Of a stretch of DNA of 22,584 bases, positions 1 to 11,500 are shown in pieces. The position numbers and the translations under genes were made by a program. This DNA is from Setaria digitata (Eukaryota > Nematoda > Chromadorea > Rhabditida > Setariidae). Under the pieces are notes generated by a model. The model searched no databases. It was not told the origin of the DNA and saw only the letters and a program-made list of their open reading frames with translations. The stretch is from the NCBI GenBank assembly GCA_003640385.1, contig RCAB01000744.1:1-22584 (forward strand), read 5' to 3'. Within the stretch, counting starts at the first letter, position 1; every line of letters starts with the position of its first letter.

Positions 1-117
1 AAAAAAAAAAAAAAGAAATGAAAATGATGTAATCCGATTCTGTTTGAAATGATGTCCACTTGAGTTGTGGAAACCTCTAATGATAATCTTTGAGCTAATA
101 GTGTTAGTGATTGTAAT
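1..117. other. Left-edge non-coding DNA
   Basis: The window opens with a run of 14 A and AT-rich DNA. No gene can be supported here. Confidence 0.5.
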
Positions 118-293
118 GTGTTGGTGAATTTAGTATCATTATTGTGTTGGTGAATTTAGTACCATTATTGTGTTGGTGAATTTAGTACCGTTATTGTATT
201 GATGAATTTAGTACCATTATTGTGTTGGTGAATTTAATACCATTATTGTGTTGGTGAATTTAGTACCATTATTGTGTTGGTGAATTTAGTACC
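118..293. repeat. 26-bp minisatellite, about 6.8 copies
   Basis: Tandem repeat with a unit that begins GTGTTGGTGAATTTAGTA and continues into an ATT-rich spacer. Units start at 118, 144, 170, 196, 222, 248 and 274; the last is cut after about 20 bases. Copies differ by only one to a few bases, for example GTATTGATG in the unit at 196 and TTTAATACC in the unit at 222. The strict 26-bp spacing points to slippage or unequal exchange. It has no coding potential. Confidence 0.95.
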
Positions 294-2509
294 TGTGAAA
301 TGTTGCGTAGTACTGTTTATCTGTTCATTAATGTTATGCTTCTCTGCAAATATTTGTCAGATTTCAAATATTTATGAAAAAAGAAAATAAAATGTTCGTT
401 TTACTTTTTGGCACAATTGTCAAGATATGTTTTTAATGAATTTGCTCATTTTTATGTTTGTGATAATAATTCACATAAAAAATATAAATAGTCACAGAAT
501 AAATTAAAAGTAACTGAACGGGAAGAAAAACCACATATTTGGATTTGCTTTATTTTCCTTAGGCTTGCTGTGCGAAATTATGAAAATGTCCTAGAAATGT
601 CTTCGAAAATGTCTTGGAGATATTTGTTCAATTTTTGCTGCGGTTTATATTTGATGTAAAATAATTGAATTTGTGAGTCGAACAAAGGGCCATGCAAATT
701 ATCTTCCAAATGGATTGATAGAAAATTGTTCTAATTCCTCACAATAATGATATCCAGCTGTTTTCTTAGCTACAGTTGGCTCATCTCAACATTTTCTTTT
801 TCTCAGCAACAGTCGGTCATCAGCCATAAACTATTCACCTGCCATTTTTCTGGCTCAATATTTATCTATTCACTTTCTTGCCTAATCACCTGCCTGTTCA
901 TACCACAAATGTTACTTTTACACACTAACAATGTGATGGCGGATGAATTCCGCTTTTAATTTCTGTTATGTATCACTTATGCTATCGTCAGGCTCACAAT
1001 TACAAATTATTTCCTTTTTTTTTTGACTATCACTGCTGGGTAATCTTCTTCACTACACCGAGCCGTTTTAAAACCTCTCTTTATCAGCGTGCAACTCATA
1101 CTAATGAGTTTAACTTTAGTATCAGCAATACAGGGAAGGAAGATTTTGAACTTAGTACAGTTGTCAATGCTCATCATGTAAATATCATATTATTATTATA
1201 GTTCTTACTATGCGATAGTTATTGCTCTTAACTATTATTATTATTAGCTGGTATTGCTCACTATCATTGGTATTATTATTATTTACAAATATCTTTCATC
1301 AGTGTCGATTAGTAATAGTACTATTGTCATTATTGCTAAATATTTTAAAACATTACCAGTAGTTTCCGCACACAGTGACTGTTAGCCAAATATCATTGTT
1401 ATCATTGGCTTAAACGTTATCACAATCATCACTGCAATTACACTACCAACATCATCGGTAAACTTCTATGGCATTCCTCTGAATACCACGAAATTCTCAA
1501 TCTCGGTACAACGGGAAACGAAACAGGTACAACATGTTCATAAAAATGTTCATTTCGTTTTAAGATAGTGAAGGAAGCATACAATGTAGCCGGACTTTTT
1601 CCGGAAGTATTTCCAGTTTCAGGAGAGTTTTGGTTACTGGGGTTTCCTGAGGGAAGAAACGGAAGCCTCTCCCTATTTCTCCTTAATTTCACCACCGGAA
1701 AGTGCTGCCTTGCATAATCGGAAGTAAAAAGTGAATCATTAATTTTTCAAAAATAAGTGAGGATAATACCGTTCTCGCTCCTCCGCTTTCACTCACCTTT
1801 CGGCTAGCACTTTCTGCATTCCACTCCAATCAGAATAATTATCTAATTATTTTGCTGCTAAATATCTTATATTCACAATAAAGCAGTTTCTCATACCACT
1901 AGTCTTATGTGTATTCAACCGTTTCGTTTTTTTTTTTTAATTATTCCGGATATTCTGCAAGTACTCCTGAAACCTTGGCTTAATATTGTGATAAAATTTA
2001 GTGGTAGAGTGAAAGCAATAATTAAAAAGGGTAATCGTGAATGAATAGTTATGCAAAGAACTTGCAAAAATATCAGTTTTTTGTTTTTAAAGAAAAATTT
2101 CTTCAGGTGAGAAATGAAACTAATTACATAGAACACATTTATAAATAAACAAGAACAAACAATTAATATCACCTCTCTTTATTTGTGATGTTAACCTGGA
2201 ACTATCTCTCTCGGAGATGAGATATTATTAAGTAATATCCATTAGTTATTCCAGTTTCATCGATATCAGTCCAAGCTAAAGCTGGTAGCATCGGTACTTT
2301 TGCATAAGCAGTTATAACGTCATTGTCATCGATCTAAATTTTATGCTTGCATCTGATTATTACGTTGAATTTCTGTGAAATATCGATTTTTTTGTTGACA
2401 GATTTTAGTTATCTCATATTTACATGCGTAGTTTCGGAATATTATTGGAATAACTCTCGAATCTGCAAATATGATCAAGTCAAATTAAATTCATCCGCAA
2501 TTACTGGAA
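294..2509. other. Intergenic region, probably with the promoter/outron of the DOCK gene
   Basis: I found no convincing gene here. The short open frames (for example 747-959 and 968-1201 on plus, 1438-1695 and 1915-2172 on minus) have low-complexity translations, no recognisable domain and no consistent splice partners. The stretch at about 1480-1830 is less AT-rich than its surroundings and ends in a pyrimidine-rich patch at 1768-1825. A promoter for the downstream plus-strand gene there is possible, but I see no defining motif. A short imperfect hairpin (TATCTC / GAGATA arms) lies at 2203-2225. Confidence 0.5.
1187..1285. repeat. ATT-rich low-complexity stretch
   Basis: Imperfect ATT/TTA trinucleotide runs at 1187-1200, 1233-1246 and 1270-1283 are interrupted by unique sequence. 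This is simple-sequence DNA without coding potential. Confidence 0.7.
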
Positions 2510-2575
2510 CAATATTTCAGCTTACCGCCAGTATCTGATAATGTTGCATTCCAGACAAATATAGCATTGTTCATT
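2510..2575 (+). promoter_or_regulatory. Candidate trans-splice acceptor and 5' leader of the DOCK gene
   Basis: Two nematode-type acceptor sequences precede the start codon: AATATTTCAG ending at 2520 and TGCATTCCAG ending at 2554. They would leave 5' leaders of 55 or 21 nt. The frame of the start codon is open from 2489 but contains no upstream ATG. These sites could receive a spliced leader, as is common for nematode mRNAs, or could be ordinary acceptors of an upstream non-coding exon. The sequence alone cannot decide. Confidence 0.35.
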
Positions 2576-5500
2576 ATGTCATTACTAAATACCGGTGGAC
2601 AACGAGCATTTGCTTCAAAACGAAACAAGTGATTAACTTAATTTTCTTTTTGTTTTATAGATTGTATTTTCCAGGATGAGAACCTTCCCCCAAAAAAAGT
2701 CGACCGAAATTCCTGCAACATTTGTTGTTGTTCCGGAAATAAGAAGTTATTGATCTTCTTTAAAAAGCAATGTTCATGTTTCTTTATTTGTTAACTATCT
2801 AAAGAACTCTAAGAAAATGTTATCAACACCTTGATGGTTTTTTTTTTTAGGATGACTGCAGCTGATGTACGTCGACATATCATGACTGGAAGCTTACTAT
2901 TACATCCACAAAATGTTATCCAAATGGATTCAGTGGATGGCAGCCCTCAAACAGTAATTTTCTTCATATTATTTAAATGAATTGCTTGCAAGATGTTATT
3001 AACTTGATAAGCTGGGATTCTACTTAAGTCTTAAAATTTTTGAAGTTGCTGGTTGAAGAGGAATTTGAAAAATATTTAAATAAGATGTTTTTTCTTCAAT
3101 CGGAACAAGGTATTTTTCTCAAAAAAGGAGTAATTATTGTTGAATAGTAATCGTGTGGAAACATTCGGAAATGATTATTTTTTTAACAAGCGTAGATAAA
3201 TTTCATTCATGGACAACTTTCATGTAATTTTTCAACCGTTAAAAATGAGATTAACAAAGCATTGATAATCTTTTATTTCTGTAAAATTGTATGATCAAGA
3301 TACTAAATTAGAAATTTATCATCACTCACGGATTATAACAGTATATTTAGTAAAATATAAGAAAAACATAAATACGGAATAATTGAAGTAATATTAAGCA
3401 GATTTATTTTTTGATGAAGTCGTCATGAAAATGTTGTTTGTACTTTTTGCTGTAATCATTTATTTTTTGCCTTTCTCGTTCGGATTGCATTTATAGTGAA
3501 GTTACAAATGATGTAAATAATCACTTACATGACACTAAATAAGGATTTCAGCTAAAATTAAAGTAAAGGTAACTTCTTTTTTATAAAATTTCATCCGTTT
3601 TCAGATTAATTTAGTTGAGATAGTTGAACCGCTGGACGTAGAGGATATTTTGTCACAACGAAAAAATAGCTCTGCTGTACACGAACATATTGCAAGTAAC
3701 GGTAATTTGAGAAGGTTCGTACATAACACAGTGTTAAATATGTTTAGAAGATTATATTCAACTTCCTCTTTTGTTATCGAGGGTTATATGTTAATAGTCT
3801 GTCCTGCTTTTTTCTATCGCATTTTCAGGGTAGCTGAATTTCCAGTTGATGATGTTGAAGTGCGTTTGGTGCATCGAGATCAGCTTACGGTCGAGTCACC
3901 GATTCCATCGAATCTTTCAAGGTTCCTTGATATTATTCCTGAATGACGACGATACGTTAGGAAATGTACTTTGGAATAAAGACTTGTTTACTAATTTTCC
4001 AATACTCTGTATTTACTACCAACAAAGTTCAATTTGATTTCAATAAGTTTTTTTTTGCTTATTGAGTGAAAATATTTTAATAAAATTCTAAAATCTTTAA
4101 CACTGGTTCTGCTTTAGATCCCTCTATTTATTTTATTAAAATTTAGTTTCAATTGAATAAAGTTCTATTTAATTTCGGTAAACAGATTTATAAGTTTCTT
4201 ATTAGCCTTTCCATTTTTTTTTTCAGTGTCGATCCATTGGTAAAAGATATAATACAAACATATAACGATAGTTTTTCATTAGTTCAACGGAAGTACTTGC
4301 AATATTCAAGTGGTGAAGCATATATTCGTTTACTAATGGAAAGGCCAATTCTTGCCCAGTCGACCCCAAAACAAATTTATGAAGTAGATTCTGATCGGCC
4401 TCTGGGACGAAGTGTTAGCACAGCAGGCGAAGATCAGGTAAGAATTATTTGAAAGTTTTTATATGTTCCTTTTGATTTTGCTTGCTATCGCTGCATATAA
4501 CCTGAAGCTTTTTAAAATAAATCAGTATTTGCCACACTCATGTTAAAGTGTTTTAAAAATGCTCATGAAAGAGGAGCATTCCTGTGGAGGAAATAAGTAT
4601 TTCTTAACCAAGAGTATTTCTCAATTTCTCAAATTCAAAACTTTTAGAATAAAGAAGCGGGTCACTTTCCAGTAAGTGTTCTATCTCTTTCGTTGAGAGT
4701 AATAACTCACCGATATTGCTTAAAATGTCATTTTTATTGCAATTTGTTTTTTACAAACTTCTAATTTTAATAAAGTAACTGGTAATTTGTAGGTGGGTTT
4801 GAGCCTTAAAAATTTTTATATGTTAAAATGAATCTTTTAACGAGACTTTGCCAGTTTTGGAACGTCGCTTCTAGATTTTTTAAATACGGGTAACTTGTCG
4901 ATTGTTTACAGATCCTCTTTTTTTTGTTTGGCGATTTTTACATAATATATATGATGACTGAATTTCGAAATGAATTTAGAGAATGTGAATCATGCAGTAT
5001 TTCATTTAATAATCACCATAATATCATAGCTTAATTAGAGAATTCAATTATAAAAAAGAATAATGGTGTGCTTCTGAAGGTTTAGAAGGTTTCTTCTTAA
5101 TCCGGAAGCTTTGTGCCGTGTCCTTGCTTGTTTATGCAATTTCTTTAATATGGGATAACTAGGTCAGTTGTAACTTTACCTAAGATATTTAAGATAGCAT
5201 TTAATATGAAATTTTGTATCGAATCGCAAAATTAAAAGTACGAATGGTTTGATTTGAAAATATGCTAAAGTTTCCATTTTATTTTGAAACTTCGCTATTC
5301 TGATTTTAGATGAATTACATATTAGATACCATGTTTTGTATGATACAGTGCCGAAATTGATAATAACAGATTGCAAAACGTGATTCATATGGTTCGCATT
5401 ATTCTTCCGATTCGATGTGTACTGTTGGTTCATCGTCGGGTGGAACAAATCGTGATGATACCTTGCGTGCACCTCATCAACTTCATTCATCGGCTAGTGA

Positions 5501-8500
5501 TCCTACAGTTCCAGGTTAGTGAATTAAATTTAAGAGAAAAGAGGCGTAAATTTTATGTTAATCATTATTAGTAGTATGGGAATGAAAAAAAAAAAAAAAA
5601 AAAAAAATCACACGGTATCATCACGATTTGTAAATCATCTTTAGGATATTGATGGTTTCTGGTCATGTAAAGTTAATGTGTTAGCAGTGATTGAGTGTTC
5701 ATTTTTGAAACCTTTTCAGAAGTATATAATATAATTGAAATTAATCATAGCATTTTTTAAGGTGTAGTACAACGTATTTCGAACACACAGCTTGATCAAA
5801 TTAATGAAACCCGAAGACGAGCTCATCGACAAAATGCCTTAATTAACTTACTTCCACCCCAACCCGAAGTTTGCATTGCATATTTAATAACTTTAGCTTA
5901 ACAACCTTCTCACTTTTTTTTTGTTTCAAGGACGGATAAAAGGTTTTAATCTTCTGATGAAATATTGGTATATTTAATAAGCTGTGTAGGAGTCTTTTTA
6001 TTTTAAATATAAGTGCGTGCAAAGCGAGGTCCCCACATTTTATCGGTGCGTTTATTCAGACAGATGTAATTGAACGCCGAAGTGTAGCACCATTCCCAAC
6101 TGAGCATACGGGTCAGAAACTTTTTATCAAAATTTTGCAGGTCAGTCACTTTGCACTTTTGAAACTTCATTTTCTTTTAATTTGCTTAACTTTTCCATCT
6201 TTTAAATTCTGCTTAATTTCATATCTTTACAATTCTACTTTGTTTTAATACTTTTTTCTCCCCAGTGCCTGTGTTCCTGTTATTTCCGTATAAATGAAAC
6301 TAGAAGATAGACTTAATGTAGTCGAGAAACAGGACTTAGTTTTATAACATCTTCATTTACATTGTCACCCGCTAGTTAGCGAGGCATATTTCTAATTAAA
6401 ACTGGTAGAATCCTTCCAAGTTTTAAAAAATTGTAAATTTTCAGCTACAACTTGAGCCTTCTTTCGAACCTATTTTCGGCACTGTAGTACTTTATGATTT
6501 AAAAGAGAGACGAAGAGTAAGTGTTTAAATAGTTATATTTTTGTTTTTTTTGAATTGTTGATCAGCAACTTTAGTCAGTCATTGCTGTGGAGATTTTTTT
6601 ATTTATACGGCGGTTATTTGTTGCAATAAAAACGCTCTGTGTCTTTAGAATCAGTGAACACCACGAGTATTATTACATTACTTAGGATTACTGGACTGTC
6701 AGTGGTTGAGAACTGTTCAGTACTGTTTCATAAATTTTCAGATATCAGAGAATTTCTATTTCGATTTAAATGATGATTCCCTCCTCGCCATGATTTCTCA
6801 ACATGTTGACTGTATGGATGAGGCAAGCAAATGTACACAAGCCATTTTCAGTATAAGTCAATCACTGAACGACGTATTTATTGTTATCAAAGTAGGTTAC
6901 AGTAGTTAAAATGGTAGCTATGAATTATAAAGTTTAATTTTAGAGGTTTTTCAAAAATTTCTGACTTCAGATTTGAATTTTCAGCTGGAAAAAGTTTTAC
7001 AACCGTGTGAAGTTGCGGATGCTTGTGAACCGTATTTGAAAGAAGATAAAAACAAGGAACGGTTAATACAAACGGCCCAGCAATACTGTGAACGACTTGG
7101 TGCTTATCGAATGCCACTTGGATGGTTTGGCATTGACTTAAATCAAATTCTGAATGGGCCACAGCAGGCGGATAAAACAGATGCATTAATGCCAATGATC
7201 TCAAGCTCCATTACTGGTCTTCTTTTTTATATGAAATTATCCTCAGGAAGTGTGAATTTATTTAATATAATTACGGATTAAGTTGAATGATCTGACCGTT
7301 GAAAATTTTGATTACTTATATCCAGTCTTATCATTCGGATAAGATTAATAAACTTGATGAAATTTCCTCTAAACTTCTCTTATTATCTTTTCTCTTCTCA
7401 ACTTTACTGATTTTAACCCCTTGCCATTGCAAAATTGCAGCACAAGATGTAGTATCAGCTTCACCAGCAGCTTTCTTCGATGTGGAAAGTATTATCAGCA
7501 TGGGTGAATTGATTTATAAATTTCTATGATGATAAGAGATTTCTCAGATGTTGCTAGATGTGGTATTTTTCCAAACTACATTTTTTATGCTTTTTATAAG
7601 TTTCTATTTTTGTTTTAAAGAACTGGATTTAGAATTTATTGTTTCTCAAGGTAGTTTTCTTCAGATCGGATATCCAATTCAACATCAGGAACTTTTCGCC
7701 GTGTTGGTAGTGGAACTTCTTCCAACGCAGTTTTTGTGGGAGCGCAGCAATCCCAAAAAAATCGTACGCCTCTGCAAAAGCGTAAACTTTTCGGAGGGCC
7801 GAATTCAACTACTTCGCAAATTGACGGACCTTCAACGGGGTTCAGCATTGAAACCGAGTCATTACTGAAAGATGGCGGGTCTCCATTGACTTCACTAAGC
7901 AACCTGCAACCTCTGCTGATGAATATTAATTCATTCTTTAGACAGGTGATAATATTATGACTCTGCTTGCTTTTGGTTTTTTTTTTTTCTTACGACACTT
8001 TTTCATATTATATCATTCTTCAGTTAAATTAGAACTTGTATTAAAATAAATCTTATGATTTTCCTTGTCCAAATGTCTACTAATAATGTTTGATTTATCA
8101 TTTTCAAAAATCATTTAAAAAAGGTGTCTGCATCGCTATTATTTCCGTTTTTGCCCATTACTGGTGATACCGCGATTTCTATTATATCTAGTTAATTGAA
8201 ATTTTACATTTTTTACTGCTTGCTTGCTTGTTATTATAGGAATCAGAACGTCTAACCGATGAAGATTTATGCAAAATGCTTACTGACTGTCGGAAGGGTG
8301 GTTCAAAGTTAGCTCGTTTGAAGACATTTCCCGTTGCATTCAAAATGGAATTATCAGGCGCTTGTGGCGAGTCCTTAATGAGGTGTTAATTTTGACTGTA
8401 TTATCTTGTATTTTCATTATATTTCTATTCTTTAATCTCATTCCGTCTTAAAATGGATTGCTTGAGAAATATATCAGATGTTATAGTTAACATGTTCCAC

Positions 8501-11500
8501 TGCTTGTATTTTTCAAAAAGTTTAAATTAATCATTTGGATAATTGGTTGTTTTGCTCATTATATAATGATTCATTTTTCGGCTTACACCTGAGCTTCTTC
8601 GTGTGCATCCATTTGTTTCCGGCAATCCAAAGAATATCGTCAAGGAAATTGTAGAATTTCCAAGTAAAGGCATATATGCAGTGAATGCTACCTATAGGTA
8701 AAGTTAAATTACTTGCTGGAAAATGCGTCATTTTGTTTTTTTTTTTTTCTGAAAATGTGATAATTTAAGGAACCTCCTTTATGTTTATCCTCGATCTGTG
8801 AACTTATCCAGTCGTTCCGGTCCGTCAAGGAACATTGCAGTGCATGTAGAATTAATGAATGCCCAAGAAAAGCCAGTTTATGCTGTATTTGGTAAATCGA
8901 GCGGACCAAATATAAGTTTTTCTGCGCACACTGCAGTTTCCTATCACAATAAGTAATTTTTTTTTTTTGGAATTGCTTTGAAATGAAAAATTTGAACTGA
9001 ATAAATTATAAGCACGTAGTTAAAAATAATAAATATTCCTAAAGTTACTTCTTTCAACTTTCTCGAATTTATACGAGGAGAAATTATGTGAACTTGTTGT
9101 AACTGAAATGTCTGCATCGGAGAATTCCAGATGTTTTGATGAAAATATAAATAGCTTACCTAGCAATAAATACTATTTACTGTTCAATCTATTTAGCTTG
9201 CTAAAAGCGTTTTTGCTATGATCATTCTCATTGTTTTGTCACTGAGTTATTTCGCAAGTGGGAAGCATATAACAAAGTGTAGTACGCTGTAGATTTGAGA
9301 GAAATTGTTTTTTTTTTTTTAGAATTCCAGGTAAATTTTATGCCGAATTTTTAATTTCAGAACGCCAAGTTTCTATGACGAAATAAAAATTAATTTACCG
9401 GTTGACTTAAACGATGGTCATCACTTATTGTTCACTTTTTTCCATATTACGTGCAAGCCGAACAAAGCTGGGGAAGAAATAAAGATGCCTATAGGGTATT
9501 CATGGATTCCATTGCTTAAAAGTGGGCGATTACAAACTGGTGAATATACTTTGCCCATTGCATTAGAAAAGTTACCGCAAAGTTATGGATATCTATCACC
9601 TGATGTGAATTTACCAAATATCAAATGGTTGGAAGGACATAAACCACTTTTTGACGTTAAATTGGTAGCTGTTACTACAGTTCATACACAGGTAAGAAGT
9701 GCTTGTTTCTGCATTTTTAGGTTTTTTTTTTTATTTTTAAATCGCCTAACTTGAAACCACGAAATTTGAAAAGTCAGATTAAGGATTTTTATTTAGAAAA
9801 ATATAAAATCACTCTTGAATTCAACAAAGTATTTGTTCCAGGACTCTCATTTAGACAAATTTTTGGTTGCATACCAGTCGTTAGGTGCAAATGACAAGAA
9901 AAATCCGCCAGTATCGGAAACTGACTTGAAGGATGCAATACGTAGTGTTATAAAAGCCCGTCCGGAACCAATGGTAGCTTTCTTGTATATTATACTCGAT
10001 AAGCTTTTGGCTTTAATTGCAAATCCCCCATATACTGGTTTGTTTGATTTCATTATTTTCAATATTTATATTATTGGGATCCTTTAAGACATGTCGTTCT
10101 GACTGAAATCCAGTTGTTTCTTTCTTTCGCAGGTCCTTATTATTTTCTTTCCGTTGACCTTATAAAATGTTTAATTTGGAGCAAGTAATCCAATAATTTT
10201 TAAGCTGAATCTTTAAACCATTTTGAATTCCCTAATATCGATTTTTTGCAGTATCTGTATCTGGCGTATGCTTTGAGGTGCTTGGACAACTTGTAAAAAT
10301 ATGTACCGTTCTTCTGAACGGCTTTCGCGATGCTCATGGACGTAGTTCACTCCTCACCACTTATATACATTATTATAAAATTTCACTCAAAGGTTTATTA
10401 TAAGCTTTCTTGAAATTGTTTTTCAGTTAATTAATGAACAACTTCGTAGTTCCTGGTTATACTCTGCAAATTAAAATGTATAATTAAAGTCTGTTTAGTA
10501 CGCCTCCAAAAATTGTCTTAAATTTAGAATCTTTTCTCATGAAGTCAAGTACTATAACAGTGCCGCCAAAATCAGAGGGTACAGCACGAATTCCTACTTC
10601 ACCAGAAAGCAAACATCTGCTCGATATTATCAGTAAGAAATTGTGGAATTAAATTTTAAATTTTGCAAAGATATCTCTTAATATATTTGATCACTTTATT
10701 AACATCAGTTTCCAAATCAGATTTTAATTATGGTTTACTTGATATTTTTTGTAAACTAACATATGCAACTGATCAAGGTAAGTGTTAATTGATTGGAAGA
10801 TTCGTTTTTATTGTTTTGTATCGTAGCTTATCGTATCTTACTTTTATAGAGTTGGTTCCTGTATTTTTATGTATGTGCTTTCTTAAAAAGCTGTCAGTAA
10901 ATGAAACAAAATCTGATTTTTAAAGGAGAATTTGAACGAACAAATTATATGAAAGCATCCATTGAAAGTGACTGTGAGCTGAAGGGATCAAAAAAGGTTA
11001 TAACTTAATTAATTGCTGGAAATTTTTTTAGTACTCCAATGCAATTTCTTGTTGTCTCTCGCCTTGTATTACAGTTCACTTTTACTGAAGAAGGTACATA
11101 CAGGCTTGGACATATAATGGAATTGTCTAATCACTCGTTGAATATAAGTTGTAATAGAAATATTTATCGAAAGAAGTTTTACTAACACTGCAATTTTAAG
11201 AGAATTGGTAACTCAGTATTTTGTCGTCCGGAATGGAAATTAAAAATTATGATTTTTTCATACATATGCTTTTTTAGGTAATGCATGAAGAATTAGCGTT
11301 ACAGTGGGTAATCAGTGGTGGCGCTGCTCGAGAAATGGCTTTCCTTAATTCTTGGTTCTTCCTTGAACTTATGGTTTGCTTCCAAGCTTGTTTGATTTTT
11401 GTGTTTATGGAGTTATTCATTTAACTCTTTCATAAGGTGAACTTAGAGTTGGACAGTTATGCTCTTTGTATACGTTTAGAATATGGAATGAATTAAACAA

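Larger units (their letters stand above)
2576..7945 (+). other. DOCK7: DOCK7-like exons 1-13: N-terminal DOCK-C/D region (residues 1-567)
   Basis: Exons: 2576-2628, 2851-2953, 3605-3714, 3829-3921, 4227-4437, 5370-5514, 5762-5868, 6060-6140, 6445-6516, 6742-6891, 6985-7216, 7441-7503, 7665-7945. Landmarks shared with DOCK7 are the EPLDVEDIL block (exon 3), [10 protein letters not shown] (exon 4), [11 protein letters not shown] (exon 5), ERRSVAPFP and GQKLF (exon 8), [16 protein letters not shown] (exon 9), [10 protein letters not shown] (exon 10) and YRMPLGW (exon 11). Exon 12 could instead end at 7492 (donor GTATTA), which would drop a few residues in a weakly conserved linker. Exon 13 begins after a TAG in the preceding in-frame codons, which fixes its acceptor at 7664. 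Introns longer than 300 nt (2954-3604, 3922-4226, 4438-5369, 6141-6444) show no other gene. Confidence 0.9.

Noticed and set aside
747..2172. Several short open frames on both strands upstream of the DOCK gene
   Set aside because: Translations are low-complexity or unlike any family I know, lack matching splice sites, and lie in AT-rich non-coding DNA.
2675..2698. 24-nt in-phase block with its own ATG in intron 1
   Set aside because: The donor (GTCGAC) is poor, and the direct exon 1 to exon 2 junction already matches the family N-terminus.
6266..6287. Very good acceptor CTTTTTTCTCCCCAG inside intron 8
   Set aside because: No donor downstream keeps phase 0 before the in-frame stop.
7621..7664. 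30-nt in-frame block after TTTTAAAG that could be a microexon before exon 13
   Set aside because: The intron left between it and exon 13 would be 14 nt, too short to splice; reading through shifts the frame.
10500..10527. Acceptor CTGTTTAG at 10499 as start of exon 20
   Set aside because: In the required phase it runs into TAA within seven codons; the acceptor at 10527 gives the open frame.
10850..10870. 21-nt block between TTTTATAG and GTATGT in intron 21
   Set aside because: Inclusion creates TGA exactly at the junction with exon 22; a poison exon is conceivable but nothing else supports it.
11075..11093. Acceptor TATTACAG followed by an open stretch and GTACAT inside intron 22
   Set aside because: 19 nt does not keep phase, no other donor nearby does, and direct joining of exons 22 and 23 matches the DOCK7 [11 protein letters not shown] block.
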